A stretch of 31,419 nucleotides of DNA from a virus, in IMG/VR virus record IMGVR_UViG_3300044961_000404, positions 1 through 31,419 of that record; one strand, given 5' to 3'. Under the pieces are notes generated by a model, which was not told where the DNA came from, ran no database searches, and saw nothing but the letters and a program-made list of their open reading frames with translations. Made by a program: the position numbers and the translations under genes. This document shows positions 1 through 9,253 of the stretch, one piece after another (position 1 is the stretch's first letter; every line of letters starts with the position of its first letter).

Positions 1-1567
1 ATTTGCTAACCGCCTCTGTCCGTTCTTTTTGGTTGCTGCGGCGCTCGGCCATGCGAGCCGCCAGCGCTGCCTTGAGTCGTGGCGACGCGTTGACGAAGTG
101 GGCGCGCGCCATGCGTTCGGCGTAGCGGATGGCCGCGGTAGCCACCTCGCGCTGCATATCGGCAGCGGCGTCATGGAAGCTGGTGGCCCCGCGAAGTGAA
201 TCGGTAGCTTGGCGAACCAGCCGCTCGTGCAACTCAGTCAGGGCGCGGTGCTCGTCCTCATCGAGGGGGATGCCGGCAAGGCTGCGGTCCGGCGCCCGCG
301 ACTGCTCCTGAATGATTTGATCAAGCGCGGCTCCGGCAACCACGGCCTTTAGCGCCTTCTTAGGATCCATCGATAATTCGATAGGCGGCACGGGGCGTCC
401 CGCGATCCGCTCGTTGTTCGCGAAAGTGTCATTGTAGTTGGCCTGGATAACCTTGATTGCCGTCTCGACGGGCACGTCCGCCCCTTCGACGTAATCGATC
501 ACGAATGGGTCGTCTGGCGTCGCCACTTTCGCTCCCGGTAGCGGACGGTCGCCCTTGTAGCGCATCTCGTTGAACTGCTGGGAGGTCATCGACGCGCCCG
601 CCTCTTCTTTTTCCGCCGCCTTGATCATCGCCTGGCGTTCGGCCTCGGTGGTTGGCAGCGTGGGCTTGAGCCCTTTATCGTCTGGGGCGCCGCCGGCGGG
701 CCCAAGCATTTTCTCGTAGTGTTCTTGGGCGCGCTTCAGGATGCCCGGGGGCACTTTCGAGCCCACTTTCCCTTGATCGATTTCCACTCGACCGTCCGGG
801 CGCGCACGCAGGATTATTTCCCTGGGCCCAGGTTGCACGTCGACAGCATCGACGGTCAGCGGCAACGGAGAGACCTTGCCGCGCAGGGTGTCATACTTGA
901 ACAGCCGCTCGCCCCGTGCGCGTTGTCCCGCAACGCGGCTGATGGCCTCCCCGCTCGCGGCCATGTCGGCCATGGATCGAGTCACCCGCGGACTTGGCCC
1001 CGATTCGCCCGGAATTGACCCGGCAGCGTCGATTTCGGAACCGACGATGCCACCCATGGCCCGCGGCGGCTGCGCGCGTCTCGCGGCCATTCTGGCGCCC
1101 AGAACGCCCGCGGCGATATCTGGCGCCATGGAGATCCCGGTCAACAACGCCGGAGATGGTTCATCGGAGCCCCGCGGCGCCGACGGCAGCCCCGTCCGAA
1201 AATCGCGCGCACCGCGGCGGAGCGCCGGAATTGCTTCCGTGGCCACGTCGGCCATTGCTGCGCCGCCGCGAGACGGAAGCCCGATTAAATCCGAGGCGCC
1301 TTCCAGCATTTTGCGAGCCCGCGGATTGCGCGGCGAGTACGTCAAGGCGTCCTGCGTTTCGGCGATGCGCCGAGCCGCCTCTTCGGCACTAGCCCCAGCG
1401 GCCAGCGCAAGCAAGCCGCGGAGCCCGGCAGTGGGCATGGCAGCAGCGCCCGTGACGACGGCTGCGGGCACTTCGGCTATCGGCGCGAGTCGCCTCGCGT
1501 ACCGCAACGCATCGAGCGCCGCCGTGGCGCTCTTGGTGCGTGTACTTGCTTGATCGTCCTGATTCAT
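1..1567 (-). CDS. large phage protein, polyvalent-type, partial (3' end beyond window)
   Basis: A continuous minus-strand frame runs from an ATG at 1567 to the left edge without a stop, so about 522 residues are visible and the C-terminus is missing. The start overlaps the stop of the upstream 417-residue gene as ATGA, showing translational coupling. The N-terminal part is Ala/Gly/Arg-rich, with a segment (RIAETQDALTYSPRNPRARK, about residues 62-81) like the entry region of large phage polyvalent or internal virion proteins. The visible C-terminal part is charged and helical. No enzymatic motif is visible. It follows two related large genes after the tail genes, where podoviruses encode proteins ejected with the DNA; that role is inferred from position only. 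Confidence 0.75.
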   Translation of the reverse strand, partial: MNQDDQASTRTKSATAALDALRYARRLAPIAEVPAAVVTGAAAMPTAGLRGLLALAAGASAEEAARRIAETQDALTYSPRNPRARKMLEGASDLIGLPSRGGAAMADVATEAIPALRRGARDFRTGLPSAPRGSDEPSPALLTGISMAPDIAAGVLGARMAARRAQPPRAMGGIVGSEIDAAGSIPGESGPSPRVTRSMADMAASGEAISRVAGQRARGERLFKYDTLRGKVSPLPLTVDAVDVQPGPREIILRARPDGRVEIDQGKVGSKVPPGILKRAQEHYEKMLGPAGGAPDDKGLKPTLPTTEAERQAMIKAAEKEEAGASMTSQQFNEMRYKGDRPLPGAKVATPDDPFVIDYVEGADVPVETAIKVIQANYNDTFANNERIAGRPVPPIELSMDPKKALKAVVAGAALDQIIQEQSRAPDRSLAGIPLDEDEHRALTELHERLVRQATDSLRGATSFHDAAADMQREVATAAIRYAERMARAHFVNASPRLKAALAARMAERRSNQKERTEAVSK

Positions 1568-2817
1568 GCCGCCATGCTCTGAGTCGGGATACGGGAAATC
1601 TCCATGCCCTTCTTTGCGGCTTCTCTCATCCGCGGCGTAATGCGCAAGCGGTAAGCCTTTTCCGTCGACACCCGCTGCCTTCTCCCCTTAAGAAATTCTT
1701 GGGCCGCTGCGGGCGTCCCGAACCATTGAAGCTGCCCCGTCTTTCGATTCTCGACCCATACCGCATTCGGGCTGCCGGGGACGGGATGCGGTATGATCAG
1801 CCATGGCTGCTCTTTCGCGACTTCAAATTTTTCGACTTGTGCCCCGTACTTCTTTGCCCATTTGTTGACGCTATTGACGAGGCGCTCATCGTAAAATGCG
1901 CGCATCCCCGCGGATGATATAGTCAAGGGTTGTTGATGGAGATCGTACACCTTGGTGCCGCCATCCCGCACGATCGGCTGCCTGTCGCCAAGGAGCCGCT
2001 CTAGCTCAGCGGCCTGGGGCCGATTTAGCACCGTGGGGTATCGGTAATTCTTGAACATGACGACCCACTCGCCATCGGGCGTTTGCTCCGCGACCGTGAT
2101 GTTCGCAAGTGTCTGATTGTAGCGATCCGACTGCGTGCGGCCGGTTGTCCAGCCGATTTGATCAATGTTTTCATCGACGGCGTAGCGGATCATGCGCCTG
2201 ATTGCCGTCATGGGCCATGTGTGTTTCAGTGGCGCATCGATCACGCCGGAGGTGGCATTTCGCGCCGCTTCCAGCTCATGTTTGAGCTTTAGCATTTCCA
2301 GTTCGGCATTCTTGACCGCCACTAGGGCTCCTATTCGCTCGTGGTCGGGCAGCTTGCCAGACTGCGCCACTTTCTCGTATGCCGCCCGGAGGTCGTTATA
2401 CTCATGAATGGCATCGGTGTACCTGGCGGTAAGTTCGTCTATCTTAGGATGAAGAATGCGTGGATCGTAGTAGCCGAACCTAGCGCCTTCCTGATGCCAG
2501 TCGCTTTGAATCTCTTCGATGAAGAGGGTTATCCTGCCGTCCGCATCTGGTCGCACGTCAAACCGAACGTGGGCCACTAAATTTTTATTGAGCGGGTCGA
2601 GATTTCTATGGGCACCCCTGCCGACGGGCTGAAAGTGCGGCGCTCGATAATCCACCAAAGCTTCCGTTGACGTTGGGTAGATTGCGTACTGGGCGTCGGG
2701 ATTGCGCTGTTTTAGTTGCCGCACAAATGATTCAGCTTGGGCCTTCCCCGGGAAGGAAGCGACAGGGGCCCCCTCTCCTTTTGCGAACACCGCCCACTTT
2801 CCGCTCAGCTTCTTCAT
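1564..2817 (-). CDS. polyvalent-protein module (EEIQSDWHQ family)
   Basis: A 417-residue protein. It contains the sequence signatures of a module common in very large phage and mobile-element polyvalent proteins: IEEIQSDWHQEG near residues 99-110, a central DAPLKHTWPMTAIRRMIRYA helix leading to GWTTGRTQSDRY, and GMRAFYDERLVNSVNKWAKK near residues 304-323. The biochemical function of this module is not established to my knowledge. It usually sits inside proteins of thousands of residues; here it is a free-standing gene coupled by ATGA overlaps to both neighbours. The start ATG at 2817 overlaps the stop of the 1202-residue gene. A role as an ejected or internal virion protein is inferred from position after the tail genes. 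Confidence 0.85.
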   Translation of the reverse strand: MKKLSGKWAVFAKGEGAPVASFPGKAQAESFVRQLKQRNPDAQYAIYPTSTEALVDYRAPHFQPVGRGAHRNLDPLNKNLVAHVRFDVRPDADGRITLFIEEIQSDWHQEGARFGYYDPRILHPKIDELTARYTDAIHEYNDLRAAYEKVAQSGKLPDHERIGALVAVKNAELEMLKLKHELEAARNATSGVIDAPLKHTWPMTAIRRMIRYAVDENIDQIGWTTGRTQSDRYNQTLANITVAEQTPDGEWVVMFKNYRYPTVLNRPQAAELERLLGDRQPIVRDGGTKVYDLHQQPLTISSAGMRAFYDERLVNSVNKWAKKYGAQVEKFEVAKEQPWLIIPHPVPGSPNAVWVENRKTGQLQWFGTPAAAQEFLKGRRQRVSTEKAYRLRITPRMREAAKKGMEISRIPTQSMAA

Positions 2818-5800
2818 TTCAGGTAAATACGTCGGTAATGATGGTGGAGCCCCCGGCCCGCCAACGGCGTCGGCGATGGCGATGGAGCCGGCGATGGCGT
2901 AGGCGCTGTTTCTGGAATCGGGCCCAGGGCCTTACCCAGAAAACCTCGCGGCAAAATCCCTTCGGCCTCCATCTGTTCAAGCGTGTATCCCTTGTCCAGA
3001 AGCGCCTCGATTTCGTCAGGTTCGGCAATCTGCGATCCGGCCAGCAGCGCGCGAATCTGCCGGCGCTTCTCTTCGCTCGCGGCCCCCTGGCGCTCTGCCG
3101 AGCGCTCCTTCTGGGCCGGGTAAATGGATCTTTCTGGCGATATGGCGCTGATCCGAAGGCCAGTCAGTAAATTCAATGCCTGCGTATCTGGATCGGTGGT
3201 AGGATCCAGCATCTTGCCCGCGGTCGAGTAGAGCCTCGACATGACATAGGCGCGCAGAAGCTGGAGCGCCCATGGGTCCATCCTGTACCTGACACCCAGG
3301 CGCCGGTCATGGTATTTCTCGAACCCGAGCCAGTCCTTTACTGCCTGCGGCAGCTTTTCGACCAGCGGTCCGTAGCCAGCGTAGATCTGATCGAGATCCT
3401 TGAGCGGCCGATCCTCGAAGGCCCCACGTTGGGAGATCTGCTCGGCAACGTACTTCGCCAGCGGGGCGAGCATCTGGACGAAGTTTTTCCGAAAGAGCTT
3501 GTACGCCTTGGAGTCGCTGGCTCGCGATTGCGGCCAAATCCGGTTCAGATCCTCCATCGGCAGCCCGGTGCCGAACAGAATCAGCTCGTTGCCACTGCTA
3601 TCCGTAGCGCCCGTCCGAATGGCTAGCCCCTCCGCTACCCACTCCGGCAGATTGCGCAACCCCTTTTCGATTTCAGCTTGATCGCCCGGCTGCGCGAAGA
3701 TCTTCAGTATGGCCGAATATCGACCCGGCTCCTTGAGGAGCATCTTGGCCTGATAAGGCACGTTGCGGGCGGTAAATTTCACGAATGGTAGCGCACGACT
3801 AAGAACCTCGCGCTCGATCCAGGGGCTATTTCGATAATCGAAAAGCACCTCGCGCACGGTGCTGACCGCATCCTCGATAGAGGCCCCTCGCCGCAGCTCG
3901 GAAAGAAGTAGCGCCATGCGCGCCTCGTCCTCGATAAAGCTGCCGACGTGCCGCCCCGCCTCAAGGGGCGGGATCATCTCGGATAGCGTTCGCTCGCCGC
4001 GCGTCACTCGCAACGCGAGCTTATCTCCGTAAGCGCCCTCTAGGCCGTGTTCGCGAAATACGCGCCTGAGCTCATCATAGCTGTACTTCTGCCCGAGCTT
4101 GGTGGTGAAGGTGCCGCTGGCGCCCTTCATGATGCGCAGCGCCTGTGCGTGTCTCTCTGGATTCAGGGCCTCTATGCCGATTTTTAGAAATGAATTGACG
4201 ATATTCGTGGTGGCGTTCCGAACGTGAAATGAGGGAAAAATTGCCGTGACCGCACCCTTCCACAGATTCTGGATGCCATCGTATGCCTTGAGCAGCTCGT
4301 TTCGCTGTGACGGCGCCAATGATCCAATGTCCTCCGCTATGGCGCGCGGGATGTAGATCGGTTCCCCGCTGGCGGTCTTGAAGCCTGGCGCCTCAACGAG
4401 ATCCTTGCTCGTCCTTGCGTAAATTCTCTCTACCCACTTCGGCATTGCGGGATTCGGGCGCAGCGGCAAGCCGGCGGCGGTCAGCCCGTATGTTCGCGCT
4501 ACGTCCTCGATCAGCTCTTGCGCTCGGATTGCCCTGGAGCTGGCTATCTCGCGCAACATGAACAGCTCGCTCGCCTTCTCGGTCACGGGCTCAAGGCCCG
4601 CCGCCTTCGCCTGCTCCAGCGTGGCAAATTTGCGCTGAAGATCGTGCATGGAGATCCCGGGGAGCTGTTGCCGGATGCCGGCAACTACCGCCGGGTAATT
4701 GCGGAAGGCGTGCATCATGTAATCTTCCCACGCGGCGTCGCCGACGCCGCGTCGGATTTCCTCTGCGCGACGCATCTGGTCCGCAAGCTGGATCCTTAGC
4801 GCTGCATTCTGGAGTCGCGGTGGCAACGGCTGGCCAGCCAAAAGATTCAGCTCATCGCCGGCTTTCCAATCCGGCGTTGCCGGCAGCGGCTCGCCGCGTA
4901 GCCACTTTACCTCCGTATCGAACTCGTAGGTTGGGTAACGCAAGCCCTGGGGGGAAATCGGCGGCGGCTTCGGCGTTCCGCGCGGACGCGACGGTAGCCA
5001 GTGTTTCCCGGTTTGGCCAAATGGCTCCGGCACGCTCTGATTTTCGATAGCCCAGCGGATGACCTTGTCCTCGTCATCGCTCAGGCCGTGAAAAGTGGCC
5101 GTAGCAAAATCCACGATATCCTCACGGTCGGCCGTCGCGATGTCGAGATATCGTTGCTTGTCCTTGACGTACTGCTCGAACGGGCGCACCATGGCGTCCC
5201 GGTCGTACAGCGACGCAATCCGCCGCAGGCGTTGCGTGAGCATTGCGCCGGCCTCGGTGCTGTTGACGGCAAGGGCGGCTCTCTTGAGCGCTTCACTGGC
5301 CGTCTGCTGGGCCGCTCCGGTGCCCGGAATGGTTGCCCCAGCGAACTTGATGCCGCCCTTATCGATCCAGCCGTAACGCGGGGCGACGCGCGCCACCACT
5401 TTCTCGGCTGCCGCCCGCGCTTCTTTCGCCGACATGCCGCGTGCAACGCGCTTTTCTATCTCCCTGGCGAACGCGCGTTGGCCAGCGGGATTCAAGATGG
5501 TGCCATCGGCCAGCCGCAGGCCGCGACTAGTGCCGACGGAAGCGTAGCTCAGCGGGTCCTGGGCAAAGTCTAGGGCCGCACCGGCGAGCTCGCGCGGCGT
5601 AACTTCCGCTAGGGTTGCGCGTATGGGCGGCGGGGCTTGGGCGCCGAAGCCAAGTGAGCCCTCGACGCTCACTAATGGTGGACCGGGTGGCAACCCGGCG
5701 GCCTCTAGGGCATCCTCGCTGAATGTCTTGGTGCGACCGGATAGTGCGTCCTTGACGGCTTGCGAGACATTGCCGCCCTCAAGGGCCGCCTTTTCGGCAC

Positions 5801-6422
5801 CAGCGATGGCTGAAATTGGTCGCGTGAGATAATCAACGGCAGTTTGCAGCAGGCCCGGGGATACCGGATCCTCGGAAAGCGGAGGCGGGAGCTTCTCGTG
5901 GCGCGGCCTGCGCCCGGTAACTTGCGCCAGCGCATCGGATTCCTGCACTAGGCGCGCCGTTGCGCCCTCCATCTCGATGACGCGCTGAAGATCCTCGATG
6001 GTCTCTGCCGCGCTAATGGCGTTCTTTAATTTCTCCTTGTTCCGCAGGGTGGGCGAATCTTCGATGACAATGCCGGTCGTGCCAATGGCTCCGGCGGGTG
6101 GCTGAATAGTCACTGCCCGGGCTCGCCTTGCGGCTTCGAGCTGCGCATTGCGAATCGCGCGGTTCGATAACTCGACCTGCGCCTGCCCAGAGCCGAGCTC
6201 GCCCGGGATTGCCATCCCTTGCCCGGCCACCTTCTCTTGATTGAGCCGCGTAGGAATCGGCTCGAAATTCTCTGGTATGGGAGCCGCTGGGTCTACCTGC
6301 TCGTATTCGCGACCGTCCGGCCCGCGAAACCAGCGAACGGGGATCCAGCCCGGCAATGGCTTCGCGTTGGGGTCTGTCTGCTCAAACAGGCGACCGGACT
6401 CATCCTCGAATACGATCGGCAT
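2814..6422 (-). CDS. large virion-associated protein with LPD38-like region
   Basis: A 1202-residue protein, the largest gene in the window. The N-terminus has short tandem segments (FEDESGRLFEQTDPNAKPLP, then GPDGREYEQVDPAAPIP). The middle is Ala-rich and helical. Around residues 720-890 there is a region like Large Polyvalent protein-associated Domain 38, with FPSFHVRNATTNIVNSFLKI and LPFVKFTARNVPYQAKMLLK. The tail ends in a Pro/Ser/Thr-rich stretch (about residues 1165-1187) and a basic end. Such proteins lie at the end of structural clusters in many podovirus-like genomes and are often regarded as internal virion or ejection proteins, which is inference here. It starts 6 bp after the previous gene and ends with an ATGA overlap with the next. 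Confidence 0.85.
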   Translation of the reverse strand: MPIVFEDESGRLFEQTDPNAKPLPGWIPVRWFRGPDGREYEQVDPAAPIPENFEPIPTRLNQEKVAGQGMAIPGELGSGQAQVELSNRAIRNAQLEAARRARAVTIQPPAGAIGTTGIVIEDSPTLRNKEKLKNAISAAETIEDLQRVIEMEGATARLVQESDALAQVTGRRPRHEKLPPPLSEDPVSPGLLQTAVDYLTRPISAIAGAEKAALEGGNVSQAVKDALSGRTKTFSEDALEAAGLPPGPPLVSVEGSLGFGAQAPPPIRATLAEVTPRELAGAALDFAQDPLSYASVGTSRGLRLADGTILNPAGQRAFAREIEKRVARGMSAKEARAAAEKVVARVAPRYGWIDKGGIKFAGATIPGTGAAQQTASEALKRAALAVNSTEAGAMLTQRLRRIASLYDRDAMVRPFEQYVKDKQRYLDIATADREDIVDFATATFHGLSDDEDKVIRWAIENQSVPEPFGQTGKHWLPSRPRGTPKPPPISPQGLRYPTYEFDTEVKWLRGEPLPATPDWKAGDELNLLAGQPLPPRLQNAALRIQLADQMRRAEEIRRGVGDAAWEDYMMHAFRNYPAVVAGIRQQLPGISMHDLQRKFATLEQAKAAGLEPVTEKASELFMLREIASSRAIRAQELIEDVARTYGLTAAGLPLRPNPAMPKWVERIYARTSKDLVEAPGFKTASGEPIYIPRAIAEDIGSLAPSQRNELLKAYDGIQNLWKGAVTAIFPSFHVRNATTNIVNSFLKIGIEALNPERHAQALRIMKGASGTFTTKLGQKYSYDELRRVFREHGLEGAYGDKLALRVTRGERTLSEMIPPLEAGRHVGSFIEDEARMALLLSELRRGASIEDAVSTVREVLFDYRNSPWIEREVLSRALPFVKFTARNVPYQAKMLLKEPGRYSAILKIFAQPGDQAEIEKGLRNLPEWVAEGLAIRTGATDSSGNELILFGTGLPMEDLNRIWPQSRASDSKAYKLFRKNFVQMLAPLAKYVAEQISQRGAFEDRPLKDLDQIYAGYGPLVEKLPQAVKDWLGFEKYHDRRLGVRYRMDPWALQLLRAYVMSRLYSTAGKMLDPTTDPDTQALNLLTGLRISAISPERSIYPAQKERSAERQGAASEEKRRQIRALLAGSQIAEPDEIEALLDKGYTLEQMEAEGILPRGFLGKALGPIPETAPTPSPAPSPSPTPLAGRGLHHHYRRIYLK

Positions 6423-6428
6423 TTGCCA

Positions 6429-7418
6429 TCACCGCGGACGGAACCCCGGGGGCACCTCCACCGAGGGTGTTTCACGTGGAACACTGCCTTCGGCGCGGGT
6501 CGCGTCCAAAATCGCGCGGCCGACAGTCGGCCTCAAAACATCGATCCGATTGAGAAGCACCAACTTATCCATCGCCTGCTCTGGCGTGAGGGCAGCAATC
6601 TCCGGCGACACAACGCCGCCCATTCCCGCCGCGCGAGCGGACAGGTCCTTCAGGAAGCGATCGAGGCCGCCGGCTACCGCAAGCGCAGCAGCCGCTTCTT
6701 GGTCGCCATTGATTGCTCGGATGGCTAATTCGTTTGTCGTGGGCGCCCGCTCACTGCCCCCAGGGGCCGCACCGATATCCCAGGTTTTCCCAGACGTGAG
6801 CTCCACGATTTTGCGGCGCGGCACCCCGTCCTCATCGAGCACGGTGGTCTGCTGGTACTGCGGGGCGGGCCCAGGTCGATGCTCCGCCTTCCATTTTTCC
6901 TTGACCAAATCCGCCGACAGGTTGGGGAGCAAATCGGTTGGGATACCCGCGATGATATCGTCAGCAATGCCCATCTGGCGCAGGCTCCGCTCGAAGTCGG
7001 GGCGTAATCTGCGCAGGCGGTATTGCTTGGCGAAGCCGGCCTTGTCTGCGCGGTACGCCAGGCGATCCTCGTCGTCGAGCTGCTCCAGTAGTCGTCGCTC
7101 ATCGGCGAGCTCCGCATCCACCTGCGCCCGCTTCCGCTCGATTTCCTGAGCGCGGGCGAGATACCAGCGGTCCTTGGCGCTGGCTCCGCGAGGGAGCTGG
7201 CTTTCGAGGCCGGCCATGAAGCCTAGCAATCCCCGGCCGGCCGCTTGCATGTCGCTCGACGGCGTCGGGGTTGACATCGCCGCCGCTGCGCCGGTAATGA
7301 CGGCCGGTATCAGCATCTTTGCCCAATCTCCCGCCGACGCGCCCTCTGTGGCTGGCGCAATCGGCGACTGGGCGCCGGATAGTGAACGAAAGGCCATCGG
7401 GTCCAGTGCCTGAGTCAT
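6429..7418 (-). CDS. hypothetical structural protein, coiled-coil middle
   Basis: A 329-residue protein of no family I recognise. It opens with a low-complexity Ala/Gly/Pro segment including a short hydrophobic stretch (about residues 35-48). A highly charged helical region with coiled-coil character follows (about 78-145: ARAQEIERKRAQVDAELADE and onward), then a mixed region ending in a Pro-rich tail. Its start overlaps the stop of the 73-residue gene upstream as ATGA, and its stop lies 6 bp before the 1202-residue gene, so it belongs to the same late operon. By position it may be a second internal virion or tail-associated protein; no motif proves this. Confidence 0.75.
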   Translation of the reverse strand: MTQALDPMAFRSLSGAQSPIAPATEGASAGDWAKMLIPAVITGAAAAMSTPTPSSDMQAAGRGLLGFMAGLESQLPRGASAKDRWYLARAQEIERKRAQVDAELADERRLLEQLDDEDRLAYRADKAGFAKQYRLRRLRPDFERSLRQMGIADDIIAGIPTDLLPNLSADLVKEKWKAEHRPGPAPQYQQTTVLDEDGVPRRKIVELTSGKTWDIGAAPGGSERAPTTNELAIRAINGDQEAAAALAVAGGLDRFLKDLSARAAGMGGVVSPEIAALTPEQAMDKLVLLNRIDVLRPTVGRAILDATRAEGSVPRETPSVEVPPGFRPR

Positions 7419-7636
7419 TTTTGCCCCTGCCCTGAGCCGAGAGTGGGACGCGAATCCGCCGGGTACGCGGAAAGTTCGGGCGGTGCGCTGGATATGCCGG
7501 GTCCGGTGAGCGGACTAGCCGACCACGGCGGCGCCATTAAGGCCGAATTGATCGATCCCGTAGGCGAGTTGCCAAAGCCGGCTTGGCCGATCATGCCAAA
7601 AGGAACACTGGGGCCGGACGATCCGCGCGCTCCCAT
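7415..7636 (-). CDS. small Pro/Ser/Gly-rich hypothetical protein
   Basis: A 73-residue ORF rich in Pro, Ser, Gly and Ala, with no recognisable domain. Support is mainly contextual: the start follows the stop of the preceding gene by one base, and the stop overlaps the next start as ATGA, so it fills its slot in the operon exactly. Probably disordered. Function unknown. Confidence 0.6.
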   Translation of the reverse strand: MGARGSSGPSVPFGMIGQAGFGNSPTGSINSALMAPPWSASPLTGPGISSAPPELSAYPADSRPTLGSGQGQK

Positions 7637-7637
7637 G

Positions 7638-7868
7638 CTAGAGTCTCCCGATCTGCCTCATGACCATCGCCAAACGCTGAGATGGGCTGAGGATCTGCCC
7701 TGGCCGCACGGCGCTTTGATAAATACCGCCCTGCAACTGCTGATCCTGCATCTGGTTCATTGCGCTTTGCGCCGCATCGCGCAGCTTGAGGCTTTCCAGG
7801 ATTTTTCCATAACCAATGCCTCCGGTTTGGCCGGTGGCGCTGCCGCCGCCAGCCCCGAACGATGCCAT
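7638..7868 (-). CDS. small phage protein with RLAMxMR C-terminal motif
   Basis: A 76-residue protein. The ATG at 7868 was chosen over one 18 bp upstream because GGGAGGTGA lies 4 nt before it, and this start lies beyond the previous stop. A Gly-rich N-terminus is followed by a Gln-rich helix (AAQSAMNQMQDQQLQGGIYQ), and the protein ends SPSQRLAMVMRQIGRL. The protein encoded just upstream ends SPAERLAMAMRSAGR, so the two share a C-terminal motif. Function is unknown; the position suggests a minor virion component. Confidence 0.7.
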   Translation of the reverse strand: MASFGAGGGSATGQTGGIGYGKILESLKLRDAAQSAMNQMQDQQLQGGIYQSAVRPGQILSPSQRLAMVMRQIGRL

Positions 7869-7872
7869 AGCG

Positions 7873-8457
7873 TCACCTCCCGGCACTTCTCATCGCCATC
7901 GCCAACCGCTCGGCCGGTGAGTATTCTGGCCGCGCCGGGCGAGGGGAAGCTGTAGAAAACGTTGGCGCATTTAAGGTCTCGCTGCCGGTTCGGCCGCCCG
8001 CCACGCCGGTCGCTCCGCCTCCTGGCGACACAAGATCTTTTATGACTTGAGCCGCCGCCCCACCCGTAGTGATTGTGTCAGCGAAGTTCTTCGGGTTTTG
8101 GAATGGGTAAGCCAACGCATTCTTCAATGATTCAATTGAGCCAGAGGCTAGCGTACCCAAAATGCCGAGGTTGCCGCCGCTAGAAAGCGTCGGGCCAAAA
8201 AGAAGCCCCCCCTGGCCACCCGGTATCAACCCGGATGTAAGGCCGCCACTAAAACCGCCGCCTAAACCTGGAGTCGCCAAAAGGCCGCTCGATGGGGCCG
8301 CTCCGGGAATCGCACCGGAGGTCATCGGCGCGCTTATTAGCGTAGCATTGCTACCAGTAGCGCCCCCTCCGGTTAGCGCGCCGCCGCTTAGGCCGCCGCC
8401 GCCTCCTCCGCCGGCGGCCGTTCCGCTTATCCCGAGTGTCTCGAAAATCCCTGACAT
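7873..8457 (-). CDS. Gly-rich structural protein with RLAMxMR C-terminal motif
   Basis: A 194-residue protein. Residues about 12-100 are low-complexity Gly/Ser/Ala with runs of Gly, followed by a more ordered part (about 105-150: SIESLKNALAYPFQNPKNFA). The C-terminus (SPAERLAMAMRSAGR) matches the end of the next, smaller protein. Gly-rich proteins of this size are common next to podovirus tail and ejection genes, but no defined family is recognised. It lies 12 bp after the 260-residue gene. Confidence 0.7.
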   Translation of the reverse strand: MSGIFETLGISGTAAGGGGGGGLSGGALTGGGATGSNATLISAPMTSGAIPGAAPSSGLLATPGLGGGFSGGLTSGLIPGGQGGLLFGPTLSSGGNLGILGTLASGSIESLKNALAYPFQNPKNFADTITTGGAAAQVIKDLVSPGGGATGVAGGRTGSETLNAPTFSTASPRPARPEYSPAERLAMAMRSAGR

Positions 8458-8469
8458 GCCAACCCTCCC

Positions 8470-9252
8470 TCACTTCGAGGTTCCTGCGGTTACCTGACCG
8501 CCGCCGCCAGTCGCTGTTCCTATCGCATTAAGCAGGTACGAAAGCAGCTTGAACGGGTACTCTTGCCGCAATTCCGCGTTGGTGCGGGCGGCATCTAGTT
8601 CCGTTTGGCGCTGGCTTTGCTCAAGCGTACCAACCCCCATCAGTGATTGACCGGGCGCTTCGATGGCCGCTTGCAGCGCTGGGATGTTCGCGGCAGCCGC
8701 GAGTTGATTGGCCCGCTCCGCCTGGTAGTTGTTGCCATAAATTTGACTTGCGAGGTCGGCGAGATTTTGGCCCAGCTGAAACTGGCTGTACTGCTTGTGC
8801 TCGTCCTGCGCGGAGCCACCAAATCCACCAGCCTGCATCGCCTGGACCATGTTTCCGGGGGCGATTGCCTGCTGGTATTGATTGGTCAAAGCGCGAGTCG
8901 CAGCGTCGTAAGTGCCGCTTAGATAGGGATTGCTCTCCGGGTGCAAATAATCGCCAGCGAGGGTCCTTCTCGCCTGTTCAACGCCGACCCCGGCAATGTC
9001 GGCCGATGTGTCAGCGGACCTGCGGAGGTACTCCATGGCCGCCTCCTGGTCCGGGCCGAAACCGGCAATTTGCTGTCCAAGGCCCTCGTCGAACGGAATG
9101 AGATTGAAACCCTCCCCTAAAGGCAGCAATTTGCCGGTTTTTGCATCGAAGCTACCGGGCGCTACCAGCGAGGTTGCCGTTCGTAAGCCTATCTCCGCGT
9201 ATGGGCGAGCCCACGCCGGCAGCGATGTGGTAGTGCTGCTTCTCGATCCCAT
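8470..9252 (-). CDS. tail-associated or internal virion protein
   Basis: A 260-residue, Ala/Gln-rich, largely helical protein. The centre has the pattern SNPYLSGTYDAATRALTNQY and GNMVQAMQAGGFGGSAQDEH, which I recognise as recurring in phage virion proteins encoded beside podovirus tail genes. The C-terminus is a hydrophobic helix followed by a Gly-rich tail (LSYLLNAIGTATGGGGQ). The start is one base after the stop of the GNAT-like gene. The exact role is unknown; ejection or internal virion protein is inferred from position and composition. Confidence 0.75.
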   Translation of the reverse strand: MGSRSSTTTSLPAWARPYAEIGLRTATSLVAPGSFDAKTGKLLPLGEGFNLIPFDEGLGQQIAGFGPDQEAAMEYLRRSADTSADIAGVGVEQARRTLAGDYLHPESNPYLSGTYDAATRALTNQYQQAIAPGNMVQAMQAGGFGGSAQDEHKQYSQFQLGQNLADLASQIYGNNYQAERANQLAAAANIPALQAAIEAPGQSLMGVGTLEQSQRQTELDAARTNAELRQEYPFKLLSYLLNAIGTATGGGGQVTAGTSK

Positions 9253-9253
9253 C

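Noticed and set aside
876-1553. 225-residue plus-strand frame rich in Ala, Arg, Ser and Pro
   Set aside because: It is antisense to the partial large gene, whose minus-strand frame is coupled to its neighbour and continues the operon.
6241-7149. 302-residue plus-strand frame rich in Ser, Arg and Ala
   Set aside because: It spans two minus-strand genes in antisense, has no ribosome binding site and has shadow-type composition.
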